A DNA stretch of 53,566 nucleotides, from assembly GCA_945874225.1 (NCBI GenBank), contig CAMCFT010000027.1:1-53566 (forward strand), given 5' to 3'. Origin of the DNA: Flavobacterium psychrophilum. GTDB lineage: Bacteria; Bacteroidota; Bacteroidia; Flavobacteriales; Flavobacteriaceae. This document shows, piece after piece, positions 33,292-41,010 of the stretch. The stretch's first letter is position 1, and each line of letters opens with the position of its first letter. The notes below the pieces were generated by a model that saw nothing but the letters and a program-made list of their open reading frames with translations, had not been told where the DNA came from and did no database searches. Made by a program: the position numbers and the translations under genes.

Positions 33292-34638
33292 TTAAATAGA
33301 TGGATCAGCAGGAGTATTTGTATTATTATTTCTCTCAACTCTAGAATAAGGATAGAAATTTCTATTTCTTTCGTCAGTATAAGTTCCTAAAGCAGGATTA
33401 GGTTGAGGTCTTCCAAATCTTCTACTATCTTCTAAACTATTACCGGTAAGGAATAATTCAGCACGACGATTTTTGTAAACTTCTAATAAAATACTGCTAA
33501 CATCCATTGTGCCAGCATAAGGAGCAAGATTTGCATTAACTCCAAGTGGATCATCAGTATCGGTTAAAACTTCATTAAGCGCAACAAGAGCTGCTGGAAT
33601 GTTTGGCGAAGTTTTACGTAAATTTGCCTCTGCAATAATTAAATTTGCTTCGTCTGGAATATAAACGGGAATCGAACTGGTATTGGTTTCAAAAAAACCT
33701 TTCAAATTTTCGCAGTTATAACCATTTGCATTTACTTTGGTTGATGCAATTAAATATTTTGCTAATCTACCATCGGCAGGATCAATAATGAAACTTGCAG
33801 GCAATCCAAAATTATCTTGAGGGTGAAAAAAGTTAACACTATTTGCTTGTAGCCCAACACCTCTTACCCAAATAGGGTTTAAATTTAGTGAATCATAAGT
33901 AAACTCTGATTTTGAAGTTTTAGATACTAGTGCAGCATTTGTTATTGCTGCATCATAATTTCCAGCATTCAAATTAAATTTTGCTAGCAACAAATTAATT
34001 GTGTTTGTTAAATCAATTTTTCCTCCTAAAACTTTTGTTGAAAATTCAGCAGAAATTGGGTTCGCAATAATTAGTGCTTTTGCATCCTCTAATAATTTAA
34101 TTGCTTCCAAAAACCCTTGTTGTCTTGGGACAAAAGGGGCATTATTATCGGTACTTGTTTTTAATACAACCTGTTCAAAGTTGTAAGATAAATGCCCTAT
34201 ACATAAAGCACGGAATACATTACCGTAGGCTTTAAATCCACTTTTTGTTCCGGGCTCAAGTTCTACATTATCTGCTCCGGCATATAGGCTTTCTCCCATA
34301 CCCATTACTCTTGTTAATGTTACCCACAAACCTTGAGTATTAGCATTGTCGTTTGGTATTACTCCACCATCTTCTAATTCCATTAAACTTAAAAAAGTAG
34401 ATGTACTTGCTGCTTCTCTTGTTGTAACCGCAGGTGTTTCAATCACATATCTTACTCCTGTTGTAGAGTATAATTGTCTGATACCAATAGAAAGAGCAAT
34501 TAATCCGTCCTTAGTATTTAGGATTGTCTCTGATGTGGTCGAATTTGGATTTTCAAAGTCATTGTCACAAGAGTGTAACGATGGCATTAAAAGAGCCATA
34601 AGTATTGTTGCTATAAATAAGCGATTCATATTTTTCAT
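33292..34638 (-). CDS. SusD/RagB-family outer-membrane nutrient-binding lipoprotein
   Basis: A 448-residue surface lipoprotein that caps a SusC channel and captures oligosaccharides or peptides. The signal ends LHSC (Cys24), followed by DNDFENPN. Family features include helical TPR-like segments, GYNCENLKG, and the C-terminal EVYKNRRAELFLTGNSLEDSRRFGRPQPNP, which is strongly typical. It lies 20 nt after susC. Ligand is unknown; the neighbourhood points to peptidoglycan fragments or amino-sugar glycans. Confidence 0.93.
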   Translation of the reverse strand: MKNMNRLFIATILMALLMPSLHSCDNDFENPNSTTSETILNTKDGLIALSIGIRQLYSTTGVRYVIETPAVTTREAASTSTFLSLMELEDGGVIPNDNANTQGLWVTLTRVMGMGESLYAGADNVELEPGTKSGFKAYGNVFRALCIGHLSYNFEQVVLKTSTDNNAPFVPRQQGFLEAIKLLEDAKALIIANPISAEFSTKVLGGKIDLTNTINLLLAKFNLNAGNYDAAITNAALVSKTSKSEFTYDSLNLNPIWVRGVGLQANSVNFFHPQDNFGLPASFIIDPADGRLAKYLIASTKVNANGYNCENLKGFFETNTSSIPVYIPDEANLIIAEANLRKTSPNIPAALVALNEVLTDTDDPLGVNANLAPYAGTMDVSSILLEVYKNRRAELFLTGNSLEDSRRFGRPQPNPALGTYTDERNRNFYPYSRVERNNNTNTPADPSI

Positions 34639-34658
34639 TTTTTATAAATTTAGAGTTT

Positions 34659-37625
34659 TTAAAATGTTGCGCTAACACCTATTTGATATGTTCTTGGGAT
34701 TGGCACAGCAGCAAAATCGAAACCACGTGTACCATTACTTTGTCCAGTTGTATTAACTTCTGGATCAAATCCTGAATAATTATCCCAAGAAACTAAATTT
34801 CTTCCAACAAGGCTAACTCTGATACTTTGAAATCCTGAATTTTTTGGATTAAATGTATAACCAAGTGCAACTTCTCTTAATTTTACAAAAGAGCCATCTT
34901 CTACAAATTCTTCAAAAATTCCATATGTAGCTACACCAGTACCTTTTGGTAAGTTGCCCAATAATTCTTGACCAGCATTGTAACCACCTCCATAAAGTGT
35001 AGTTCTATCCATAATACGTCTGTCCCAGTTCATTACATCAAAACCTTGTACAGCATCTAATTGGAATCTAAAATCAAAATTTTTGTATTTGAATTCATTT
35101 ATTAAAGAGCCAAACCATTCTGGATTTGGATCACCAATAACTTTAGATTTAGTGCCATCAGGATTAGTGCCACCATAAGGCAAACCATTAGTTCCTAAAG
35201 CAATATCTCCATTTGCATCTCGGGCATAAAATGCTCTATAAAAAACTCCTAAAGGTTGCCCTTCGATTACAAAATTTGTAGCGAAACTATCTGGAAATGG
35301 AATACTTGTACCAACAACTTTTGTCACAATATTTGTGTTTTTAGCATAAGTTGTAGTAACGTTCCAATCAAAATCTTCGGTATCAATAACTGCTGCTCTT
35401 AACAATATCTCAACACCTTCATTTTCTAATTTTCCAACATTTTCGTAACGATATTGAAATCCAGATGATGCGGCCAATTCTCTTTTTAAAAGTAAATCAC
35501 TCACTTTTTGTTTGTAATAAGTGAACTCTAAACCAATTCTGTTTTTTAAGAATCCAGCGTCAAATCCTAATTCAATTTCATCTTGTTTTTCTGGTTTTAC
35601 ATTTTCATTTCCTAACAAAGTTGAGGGTACAACTCCTGTTGATCCACCAATTGAAATAGGTAAATAATTAAGGGTTTTGTCATAAGGACCTATTGCAGTA
35701 AGGTTACCGGCTTGTCCCCAAGCTGCTCTTAGTTTTAATGAATTAAAATGGTCTCCAAATATATTTTTCCAAAAAGTTTCATTAGAGATATTATATGCAC
35801 TACTTACTTTTGAATAAACTTGGTTTCGTTCATTTGGCCCAAAAACCGATGCGCCATCTGTACGAATTGCTCCGGTTAAAAAGAATTTGTTCTTATAACC
35901 AAAGGTTTGTTGCAAAAATTCTCCCCACATAGCTATTTCACTTCTGCTATCCATTGAAGATATGATTGTACCTCCAGTGGCCACTTTTACACCAGGAGCC
36001 AATTTATCAGAAGATAACCCTATTTGTTCTACATTTTCATATTGTCTGGTTGCACCTGCAGTAGTTGTTGACTCCAAATTTTCGTTAATATCAAATTTGT
36101 AGCTAGCATTCAAATCAATGTTATATTGAAAACTGTTCACATCAGATCGTGATGCATAACCAGTTGGATTTGCAATTGTTCCAATCGGAACATACCCTGT
36201 ACCCGAATGATTATAATAATCTAATCCCGCTAAAAAATTAACATTAAACCCTTTGAATGGATTTGCAGTAAGTCCAATATTTGTAATGGCTCTATTTATA
36301 CGTTGTCCATATTCAGATTTCATAATATCTTCAACAGGACTAGCTGCTCCTACAGTTGTTAAAAAATTTCCATTAGCATCTGGATAAGGATTATTTGCAT
36401 TATTCCAAAACAATAAGTGCGTAAGTGCTCCTCCAGATGAGGTAATTCCTCCATTAGGAATGTCGCTACTTTTACTTTGAATAAAGGTCAAACCAAAATT
36501 TAATTTAAGCCAAGAATTCAATTTTTGATCAATATTTGAAGTAAAAGAGAATTTTTTGAAATCAGTGTTTTTAATAATTCCTTCGTTGCTTAAAAAAGAT
36601 GTTGAAGCAAAATATTTGGTATTATCTGTCCCACCAGATACAGATAGAAAATTTTCTGTGCCGTAACCAGTGTCAAAAATTGCATCTTGAACATCATATC
36701 TTTGGGCTGGTATTGTAGTTAAATCAGTATTAGTACCAGGATTAACCCATACTAATGGCACTTCATTATAGTCCATTTTTTTTCTAAGTTCATTAACTTT
36801 AAAGTTTGTTGAAAAAGAAAAACTTGGTTTACCTGATTTACCTCTTTTGGTAAAAATTTGGACAACACCATTACTCGCTCTTGATCCATAAATGGCTGCT
36901 GCAGCTGCACCTTTTAAAATTTCAATTCTATCAATGTCGTTAGGATTCAAATCCACTAATCTGTTTTGAGTATTACCTCCTAAATTGATAACCTCTCTAC
37001 TTGAGTTGCTTACAATTAAACCATCGATTACATACAATGGATCTGAACTTCCTGTTATCGTACTCGGTCCTCTCATTCTAATAGAAATCCCTCCAGCAGG
37101 ATCGCCAGAGTTTTGCATTACTAATGCTCCTGAAACTTTTCCTGCTAAAGCTTGGTCAATACCAGTTGCTCCACTGTTAATTAAATCTTTGGAACTTAAA
37201 GTAGAAATGGAATTTCCTAATTGTTTTTTAGAAGTTTTAACAGATGTTCCAGTAACAATTACCTCGTCAAGATTCATTAAATCAGGAAGTAATGTGACAT
37301 CTGTTTTGACATCAATGCTGGAACTGAGAATTATATCTACACTTTTATTAGAAAATCCCAGAAAAGAAAAGTTTATTTTATATTTTCCGGGTTTCAATTT
37401 TCCAGAAAAATTATAATTACCATCAATATCCGTCGTGCCACCAATGGTGGTGTTTGCAATCTGCACAGCAGCACCTATAATGGGTTGCTTAATGTTTGAC
37501 TCCATAACCTTTCCGGAGAAAGTGTAGGTTTGTTGGGCACTAATAAATTGCCCAAATAACGAGAAGAACAAGCATACAATAATGTATTTGCCTAACTTCT
37601 TACTAATTAAAATCTTGTGTTTCAT
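34659..37625 (-). CDS. SusC/RagA-family TonB-dependent outer-membrane transporter
   Basis: A 988-residue energised outer-membrane channel. Order: signal peptide (to about residue 30), carboxypeptidase-regulatory-like domain (about 32-115, TFSGKVMESNIKQPIIGAAV), a DEVIVTGTSVKT segment, the plug (about 125-250, with DPLYVIDGLIV and IEILKGAAAAAIYGSRASNG), then the beta-barrel to the C-terminal SATF. Size and order are normal for SusC. It pairs with SusD downstream and is divergent from the deoR-type gene 433 nt away, whose flanking repeats may control it. Intake of muropeptides is inferred. Confidence 0.95.
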   Translation of the reverse strand: MKHKILISKKLGKYIIVCLFFSLFGQFISAQQTYTFSGKVMESNIKQPIIGAAVQIANTTIGGTTDIDGNYNFSGKLKPGKYKINFSFLGFSNKSVDIILSSSIDVKTDVTLLPDLMNLDEVIVTGTSVKTSKKQLGNSISTLSSKDLINSGATGIDQALAGKVSGALVMQNSGDPAGGISIRMRGPSTITGSSDPLYVIDGLIVSNSSREVINLGGNTQNRLVDLNPNDIDRIEILKGAAAAAIYGSRASNGVVQIFTKRGKSGKPSFSFSTNFKVNELRKKMDYNEVPLVWVNPGTNTDLTTIPAQRYDVQDAIFDTGYGTENFLSVSGGTDNTKYFASTSFLSNEGIIKNTDFKKFSFTSNIDQKLNSWLKLNFGLTFIQSKSSDIPNGGITSSGGALTHLLFWNNANNPYPDANGNFLTTVGAASPVEDIMKSEYGQRINRAITNIGLTANPFKGFNVNFLAGLDYYNHSGTGYVPIGTIANPTGYASRSDVNSFQYNIDLNASYKFDINENLESTTTAGATRQYENVEQIGLSSDKLAPGVKVATGGTIISSMDSRSEIAMWGEFLQQTFGYKNKFFLTGAIRTDGASVFGPNERNQVYSKVSSAYNISNETFWKNIFGDHFNSLKLRAAWGQAGNLTAIGPYDKTLNYLPISIGGSTGVVPSTLLGNENVKPEKQDEIELGFDAGFLKNRIGLEFTYYKQKVSDLLLKRELAASSGFQYRYENVGKLENEGVEILLRAAVIDTEDFDWNVTTTYAKNTNIVTKVVGTSIPFPDSFATNFVIEGQPLGVFYRAFYARDANGDIALGTNGLPYGGTNPDGTKSKVIGDPNPEWFGSLINEFKYKNFDFRFQLDAVQGFDVMNWDRRIMDRTTLYGGGYNAGQELLGNLPKGTGVATYGIFEEFVEDGSFVKLREVALGYTFNPKNSGFQSIRVSLVGRNLVSWDNYSGFDPEVNTTGQSNGTRGFDFAAVPIPRTYQIGVSATF

Positions 37626-38058
37626 TTAAATTGGTTTAATGGTTAATAATTATAAAGGGTTAATAGATACTAGGTTAAGTTTTAAATTTATAAATTATTA
37701 ATTTTTTCATAGTTGTTGATGAAAGTGAATAATAATTATATTGTAAATCTGGATAATCATTTTTAAATTTATTGATATTAAAAAAACAAGAAGTATTTAA
37801 TTGAAGCTATTTTTATATGATTTCAAATGAAATTTTATTAATTAAAATGCTAATGTATATATATATATTATAATAATGCGCTTTTTTGCATTTTTTTTTT
37901 AAAATATTTTTAAATAACGCAAAATATTGCATTATTTTTTTTATTAATTGAACAATTCAAGCATTATCGCGGATATAAATCATCAATAAAATTAAAAACA
38001 GAACAATAAAGCATAATTTTTTTTATATATTTGTAATTCATAATTTATTTAAAAAAAA
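37626..38058. promoter_or_regulatory. Divergent control region susC / deoR-type gene
   Basis: A 433-nt, extremely AT-rich region with no gene. It holds two operator-like sites: AATGCGC-n6-GCATT (37875-37892) and ATAACGCAAAATATTGCATTAT (37914-37935), plus an alternating TA run at about 37857-37869. A -7 box TATATTTG (38026-38033) lies 25 nt before the deoR-type ATG. I see no clear box for susC on the minus strand. Confidence 0.55.
38026..38033 (+). promoter_or_regulatory. -7 box of the deoR-type gene
   Basis: TATATTTG, exact TAnnTTTG match, 25 nt before the start codon. No TTTG found at the -33 position. Confidence 0.5.
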
Positions 38059-38808
38059 ATGATGAAATCTGAAAGACATAATTATATAATGGCCAAAATT
38101 CTTGAAGAACAAAAAGTTAACACAATTGAACTAGCTCAAGAATTAAAAATATCAGAGGATACTATCAGAAGAGATTTAAATGAATTGGATTGCAAAGGGC
38201 TTCTTGTAAAAGTATATGGTGGAGCTTTTCCAGTTATTAACAAACCTCAAGATATTTTTGATATTGTCATAGTAAATGAAGATAAAAAGAAAACAATAGG
38301 AAGGAAGGCATTGTCATTATTGGCTGATGGGCAGGTAATTATAATGAGTGGAGGAACTACAAATTTAGCATTTTCAAAATTAATCCCTTCTGATTTAAAG
38401 GCAACTGTATATACGTATAGTTTACCTATAGCGATGCAATTATCACAACATTCCAATATTGAGTTAGTATTCATTGGAGGAAAACTGCAAAAAAACGCAA
38501 TGGTTACCATAGGTATGGACGTGATACAAGTGTTATCAACTTTAAAAGCAGATATTTGTTTTATGGGAGCGAGTAGTATTAATGTCAAGTTGGGATTGAC
38601 AGAGATGGGATACGAAGTTTCATTAGTAAAAAAAGCAATGCTGCAGGCTTCAGATAAAGTGGTGTCTATGGTCACTTCTGAAAAATTAAACACCAAAATG
38701 CCTTATGGTGTCTGTGAACTCAATCAACTACATACCATTATCACAGATTTGAATCCAATCGACGCAAGACTTGAAGAGTATCACAAAGCAGGAGTTTATG
38801 TTTTGTGA
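38059..38808 (+). CDS. DeoR/GlpR-family transcriptional regulator
   Basis: A 249-residue repressor-type protein. The N-terminal HTH (about 5-57) reads SERHNYIMAKILEEQ, then ISEDTIRRDLNELDCKGLL and VKVYGGAF. The C-terminal sugar-phosphate sensor domain (about 75-235) has MSGGTTNLAF, FIGGKLQ and MGASSINVKLGLTEMGYEVSLVKKAM. DeoR proteins usually sense phosphosugars, here plausibly GlcNAc-6-P or GlcN-6-P. The gene lies between susC and the nagB fusion, and repeated GCAA/GCGTTA sites flank it on both sides, so it likely controls both and itself. An ATG one codon in is an alternative start. Confidence 0.93.
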   Translation: MMKSERHNYIMAKILEEQKVNTIELAQELKISEDTIRRDLNELDCKGLLVKVYGGAFPVINKPQDIFDIVIVNEDKKKTIGRKALSLLADGQVIIMSGGTTNLAFSKLIPSDLKATVYTYSLPIAMQLSQHSNIELVFIGGKLQKNAMVTIGMDVIQVLSTLKADICFMGASSINVKLGLTEMGYEVSLVKKAMLQASDKVVSMVTSEKLNTKMPYGVCELNQLHTIITDLNPIDARLEEYHKAGVYVL

Positions 38809-38811
38809 TAC

Positions 38812-38884
38812 ATAATGCAAATATATGTTGCGTTATTATGCGTTATTTGATATTATTTCTATAATTAACGCATAAATTTGCATT
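38812..38884. promoter_or_regulatory. Operator-like repeat cluster between deoR-type gene and nagB fusion
   Basis: Three related sites: ATAATGCAA-n7-TTGCGTTAT (38812-38836), ATTATGCGTTAT (38835-38846) and inverse TTAACGCATAAATTTGCATT (38865-38884). They match the sites in front of deoR (inverse of 37914-37935 reads ATAATGCAATATTTTGCGTTAT). The third overlaps the presumed -33 region of the nagB promoter. Confidence 0.6.
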
Positions 38885-38909
38885 TTTTTGAATTTATTTT
38901 TTAAGTTTG
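38877..38909 (+). promoter_or_regulatory. Putative promoter of the nagB fusion
   Basis: TTTG (38877-38880), 21 nt, TAAGTTTG (38902-38909), the latter an exact TAnnTTTG match 29 nt before the ATG. Spacing is slightly long. It overlaps an operator-like site. Confidence 0.5.
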
Positions 38910-38938
38910 CTCTATTAATCTTTTAATAAAGCGATTTT

Positions 38939-40864
38939 ATGAGTACTATTCAAACTTTAACCTATGTAAAACCAGGAAAATACGAAACAACACGATTTGA
39001 AAAAATCCATGACGAGATTTTTAAAAATTCTCTAAAAGCTTCAAAAATAGTTGCTCAAGAAATAGCACAATTAATAAAATCTAAACAAGCCGAAAATAAA
39101 TCTTGTGTTTTGGGTTTAGCCACAGGTTCTTCACCTATAAAAGTTTATGAAGAATTGGTGAGAATGCATAAAGAGGAGGGACTTAGTTTTGATAACGTAA
39201 TTTCTTTTAATTTGGATGAATATTATCCAATGACAAAAGAAAACAAACAGAGTTATCATTATTTTATGCATCAGCATCTTTTTAATCATATAGACATTAA
39301 ACCCGAAAATGTTAATGTTCCTGATGGAAGTATTGCTATTGAAGACCTTAACCAACATTGCATTGATTATGAAATGAACATTATTGATGCTGGTGGTCTC
39401 GATTTTCAATTGTTAGGAATTGGACGTACAGGACATGTAGGTTTTAATGAACCAGGATCACATATAAATTCCGGAACTAGAATAATTACCCTAGATCATA
39501 TCACTAGAGTAGATGCGTCATCTGATTTTAATGGAATTGATAACGTTCCTAAAAGAGCTATAACAATGGGAATGTCAACAATCCTTAAATCAAAAAGAAT
39601 AATTTTGATGGGCTGGGGGCAAAATAAAGCATCAATTATAAAAAGAACGATTCAAGGAGATATAAGTTCTGAAATACCCGCTACTTTTTTGCAAAACCAT
39701 GCTAATGTAACTTTCGTATTAGACCAATCCGCAGCTTCAGAATTAACAAGGTTTGAAACTCCTTGGTTAGTTGGGGAATGTATTTGGACGCAAGAATTAA
39801 AAAGCAAAGCAATCGTGTGGCTCTGCCAAAGCACAAATCAATCTATATTAAAGCTTACCGATAGAGATTATAACAATAATGGCATGTCCGATCTTCTCGC
39901 ATTAGGCGGTTCTGCTTATGATTTGAATATCAATATGTTTAATGTCTTGCAACACACCATCACGGGCTGGCCAGGTGGTAAACCAAACACCGATGATTCA
40001 CATAGACCCGAGAGAGCTAATCCTGCCAAGAAAAGAGTAATACTTTTTAGCCCTCATCCTGATGACGACGTTATTTCTATGGGAGGAACTTTTTCGAAAT
40101 TAATTAAACAAGGCCATGATGTACATGTTGTATATCAAACCTCTGGTAACATTGCTGTTACTGACGATGAAGCACTCAAGTTTGCCGAAGTTTGTAATGA
40201 TTTTATTGGAGAGAATGTTAACGGAATAAATTTTTCTTCTATCATAGATTTCTTAAATAACAAAACCGAAAATCAGATAGACTCAGTTGAAGTTCGTGAA
40301 TTGAAAGGACTAATCAGACGAAGAGAATCTTACGCAGCTGTCAGATATATTGGATTAAAAGATGAAAACACTCATTTTTTAGATCTTCCTTTCTATGAAA
40401 CTGGGCAAGTAAAGAAAAATCCGTTTGGCACTGAAGATATTGAGATTGTAAAGGACATCGTAGCAAAAATAAAACCTCATCAAGTCTTTGCCGCAGGTGA
40501 TTTAGCCGATCCACATGGAACACATGAAGTCTGCATTAATATTATATTTGCTGCATTGAAGGAATTAAAATCAAAACCATATATGAAAGATTGCTGGTTA
40601 TGGTTATATAGAGGTGCTTGGCATGAATGGGACATTCACGAGATTGATATGGCAGTGCCGTTAAGTCCTGACGAAGTTTTACTCAAAAGACATGCCATTT
40701 TATACCATCAATCTCAAAAAGATAGAGTGATGTTTCAAGGAAACGATTTGAGAGAATTTTGGGTTAGAGCCGAGGATCGAAATAAAAATACCGCCAAAAT
40801 TTATGATGATTTAGGTTTGTCTGAATATCAGGCAATTGAAGCTTTCAAACGTTTTGATTATTAA
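38939..40864 (+). CDS. nagB: Glucosamine-6-phosphate deaminase fused to a PIG-L/LmbE deacetylase domain
   Basis: A 641-residue two-domain enzyme. The NagB domain (about 1-300) has GLATGSSPIKVY, the catalytic Asp93 in NLDEYYP, and GIGRTGHVGFNEPGS with His166 and Glu171. The position equal to E. coli Asp141 is Thr164. It should convert GlcN-6-P to fructose-6-P and ammonia. The C-terminal domain (about 365-630) is PIG-L/LmbE-like: SPHPDDD (His373, Asp375, Asp376) and DPHGTHEVC (His526, His529) form its zinc site, which in this family removes N-acetyl groups from GlcNAc conjugates. If it acts on GlcNAc-6-P, one chain replaces NagA plus NagB. No nagA is present in the window. Such long NagB proteins occur in Bacteroidota. 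Confidence 0.93.
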   Translation: MSTIQTLTYVKPGKYETTRFEKIHDEIFKNSLKASKIVAQEIAQLIKSKQAENKSCVLGLATGSSPIKVYEELVRMHKEEGLSFDNVISFNLDEYYPMTKENKQSYHYFMHQHLFNHIDIKPENVNVPDGSIAIEDLNQHCIDYEMNIIDAGGLDFQLLGIGRTGHVGFNEPGSHINSGTRIITLDHITRVDASSDFNGIDNVPKRAITMGMSTILKSKRIILMGWGQNKASIIKRTIQGDISSEIPATFLQNHANVTFVLDQSAASELTRFETPWLVGECIWTQELKSKAIVWLCQSTNQSILKLTDRDYNNNGMSDLLALGGSAYDLNINMFNVLQHTITGWPGGKPNTDDSHRPERANPAKKRVILFSPHPDDDVISMGGTFSKLIKQGHDVHVVYQTSGNIAVTDDEALKFAEVCNDFIGENVNGINFSSIIDFLNNKTENQIDSVEVRELKGLIRRRESYAAVRYIGLKDENTHFLDLPFYETGQVKKNPFGTEDIEIVKDIVAKIKPHQVFAAGDLADPHGTHEVCINIIFAALKELKSKPYMKDCWLWLYRGAWHEWDIHEIDMAVPLSPDEVLLKRHAILYHQSQKDRVMFQGNDLREFWVRAEDRNKNTAKIYDDLGLSEYQAIEAFKRFDY

Positions 40865-40974
40865 ATAAATCTTTTTAATTCTAAAGGTTAAATTTTAACG
40901 TCAATATCATAAAGTGAATTAATGATAAATATAAAATTTCCATTATAAAATCATTAAATTATAAAGCTATATTT

Positions 40975-40982
40975 TACTTTTG
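40975..40982 (+). promoter_or_regulatory. -7 box before the FAD/Fe-S dehydrogenase
   Basis: TACTTTTG matches TAnnTTTG, 28 nt before the GTG start, and supports that start. No -33 TTTG seen. Confidence 0.45.
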
Positions 40983-41010
40983 TATATAAAATCGAAATAC
41001 TCTAAACTAA

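Noticed and set aside
38812..38884. Transposon ends or a mobile element between the deoR-type gene and nagB
   Set aside because: The repeats are short and AT-rich, and they recur only in the two control regions around the regulator. An operator role explains them better.
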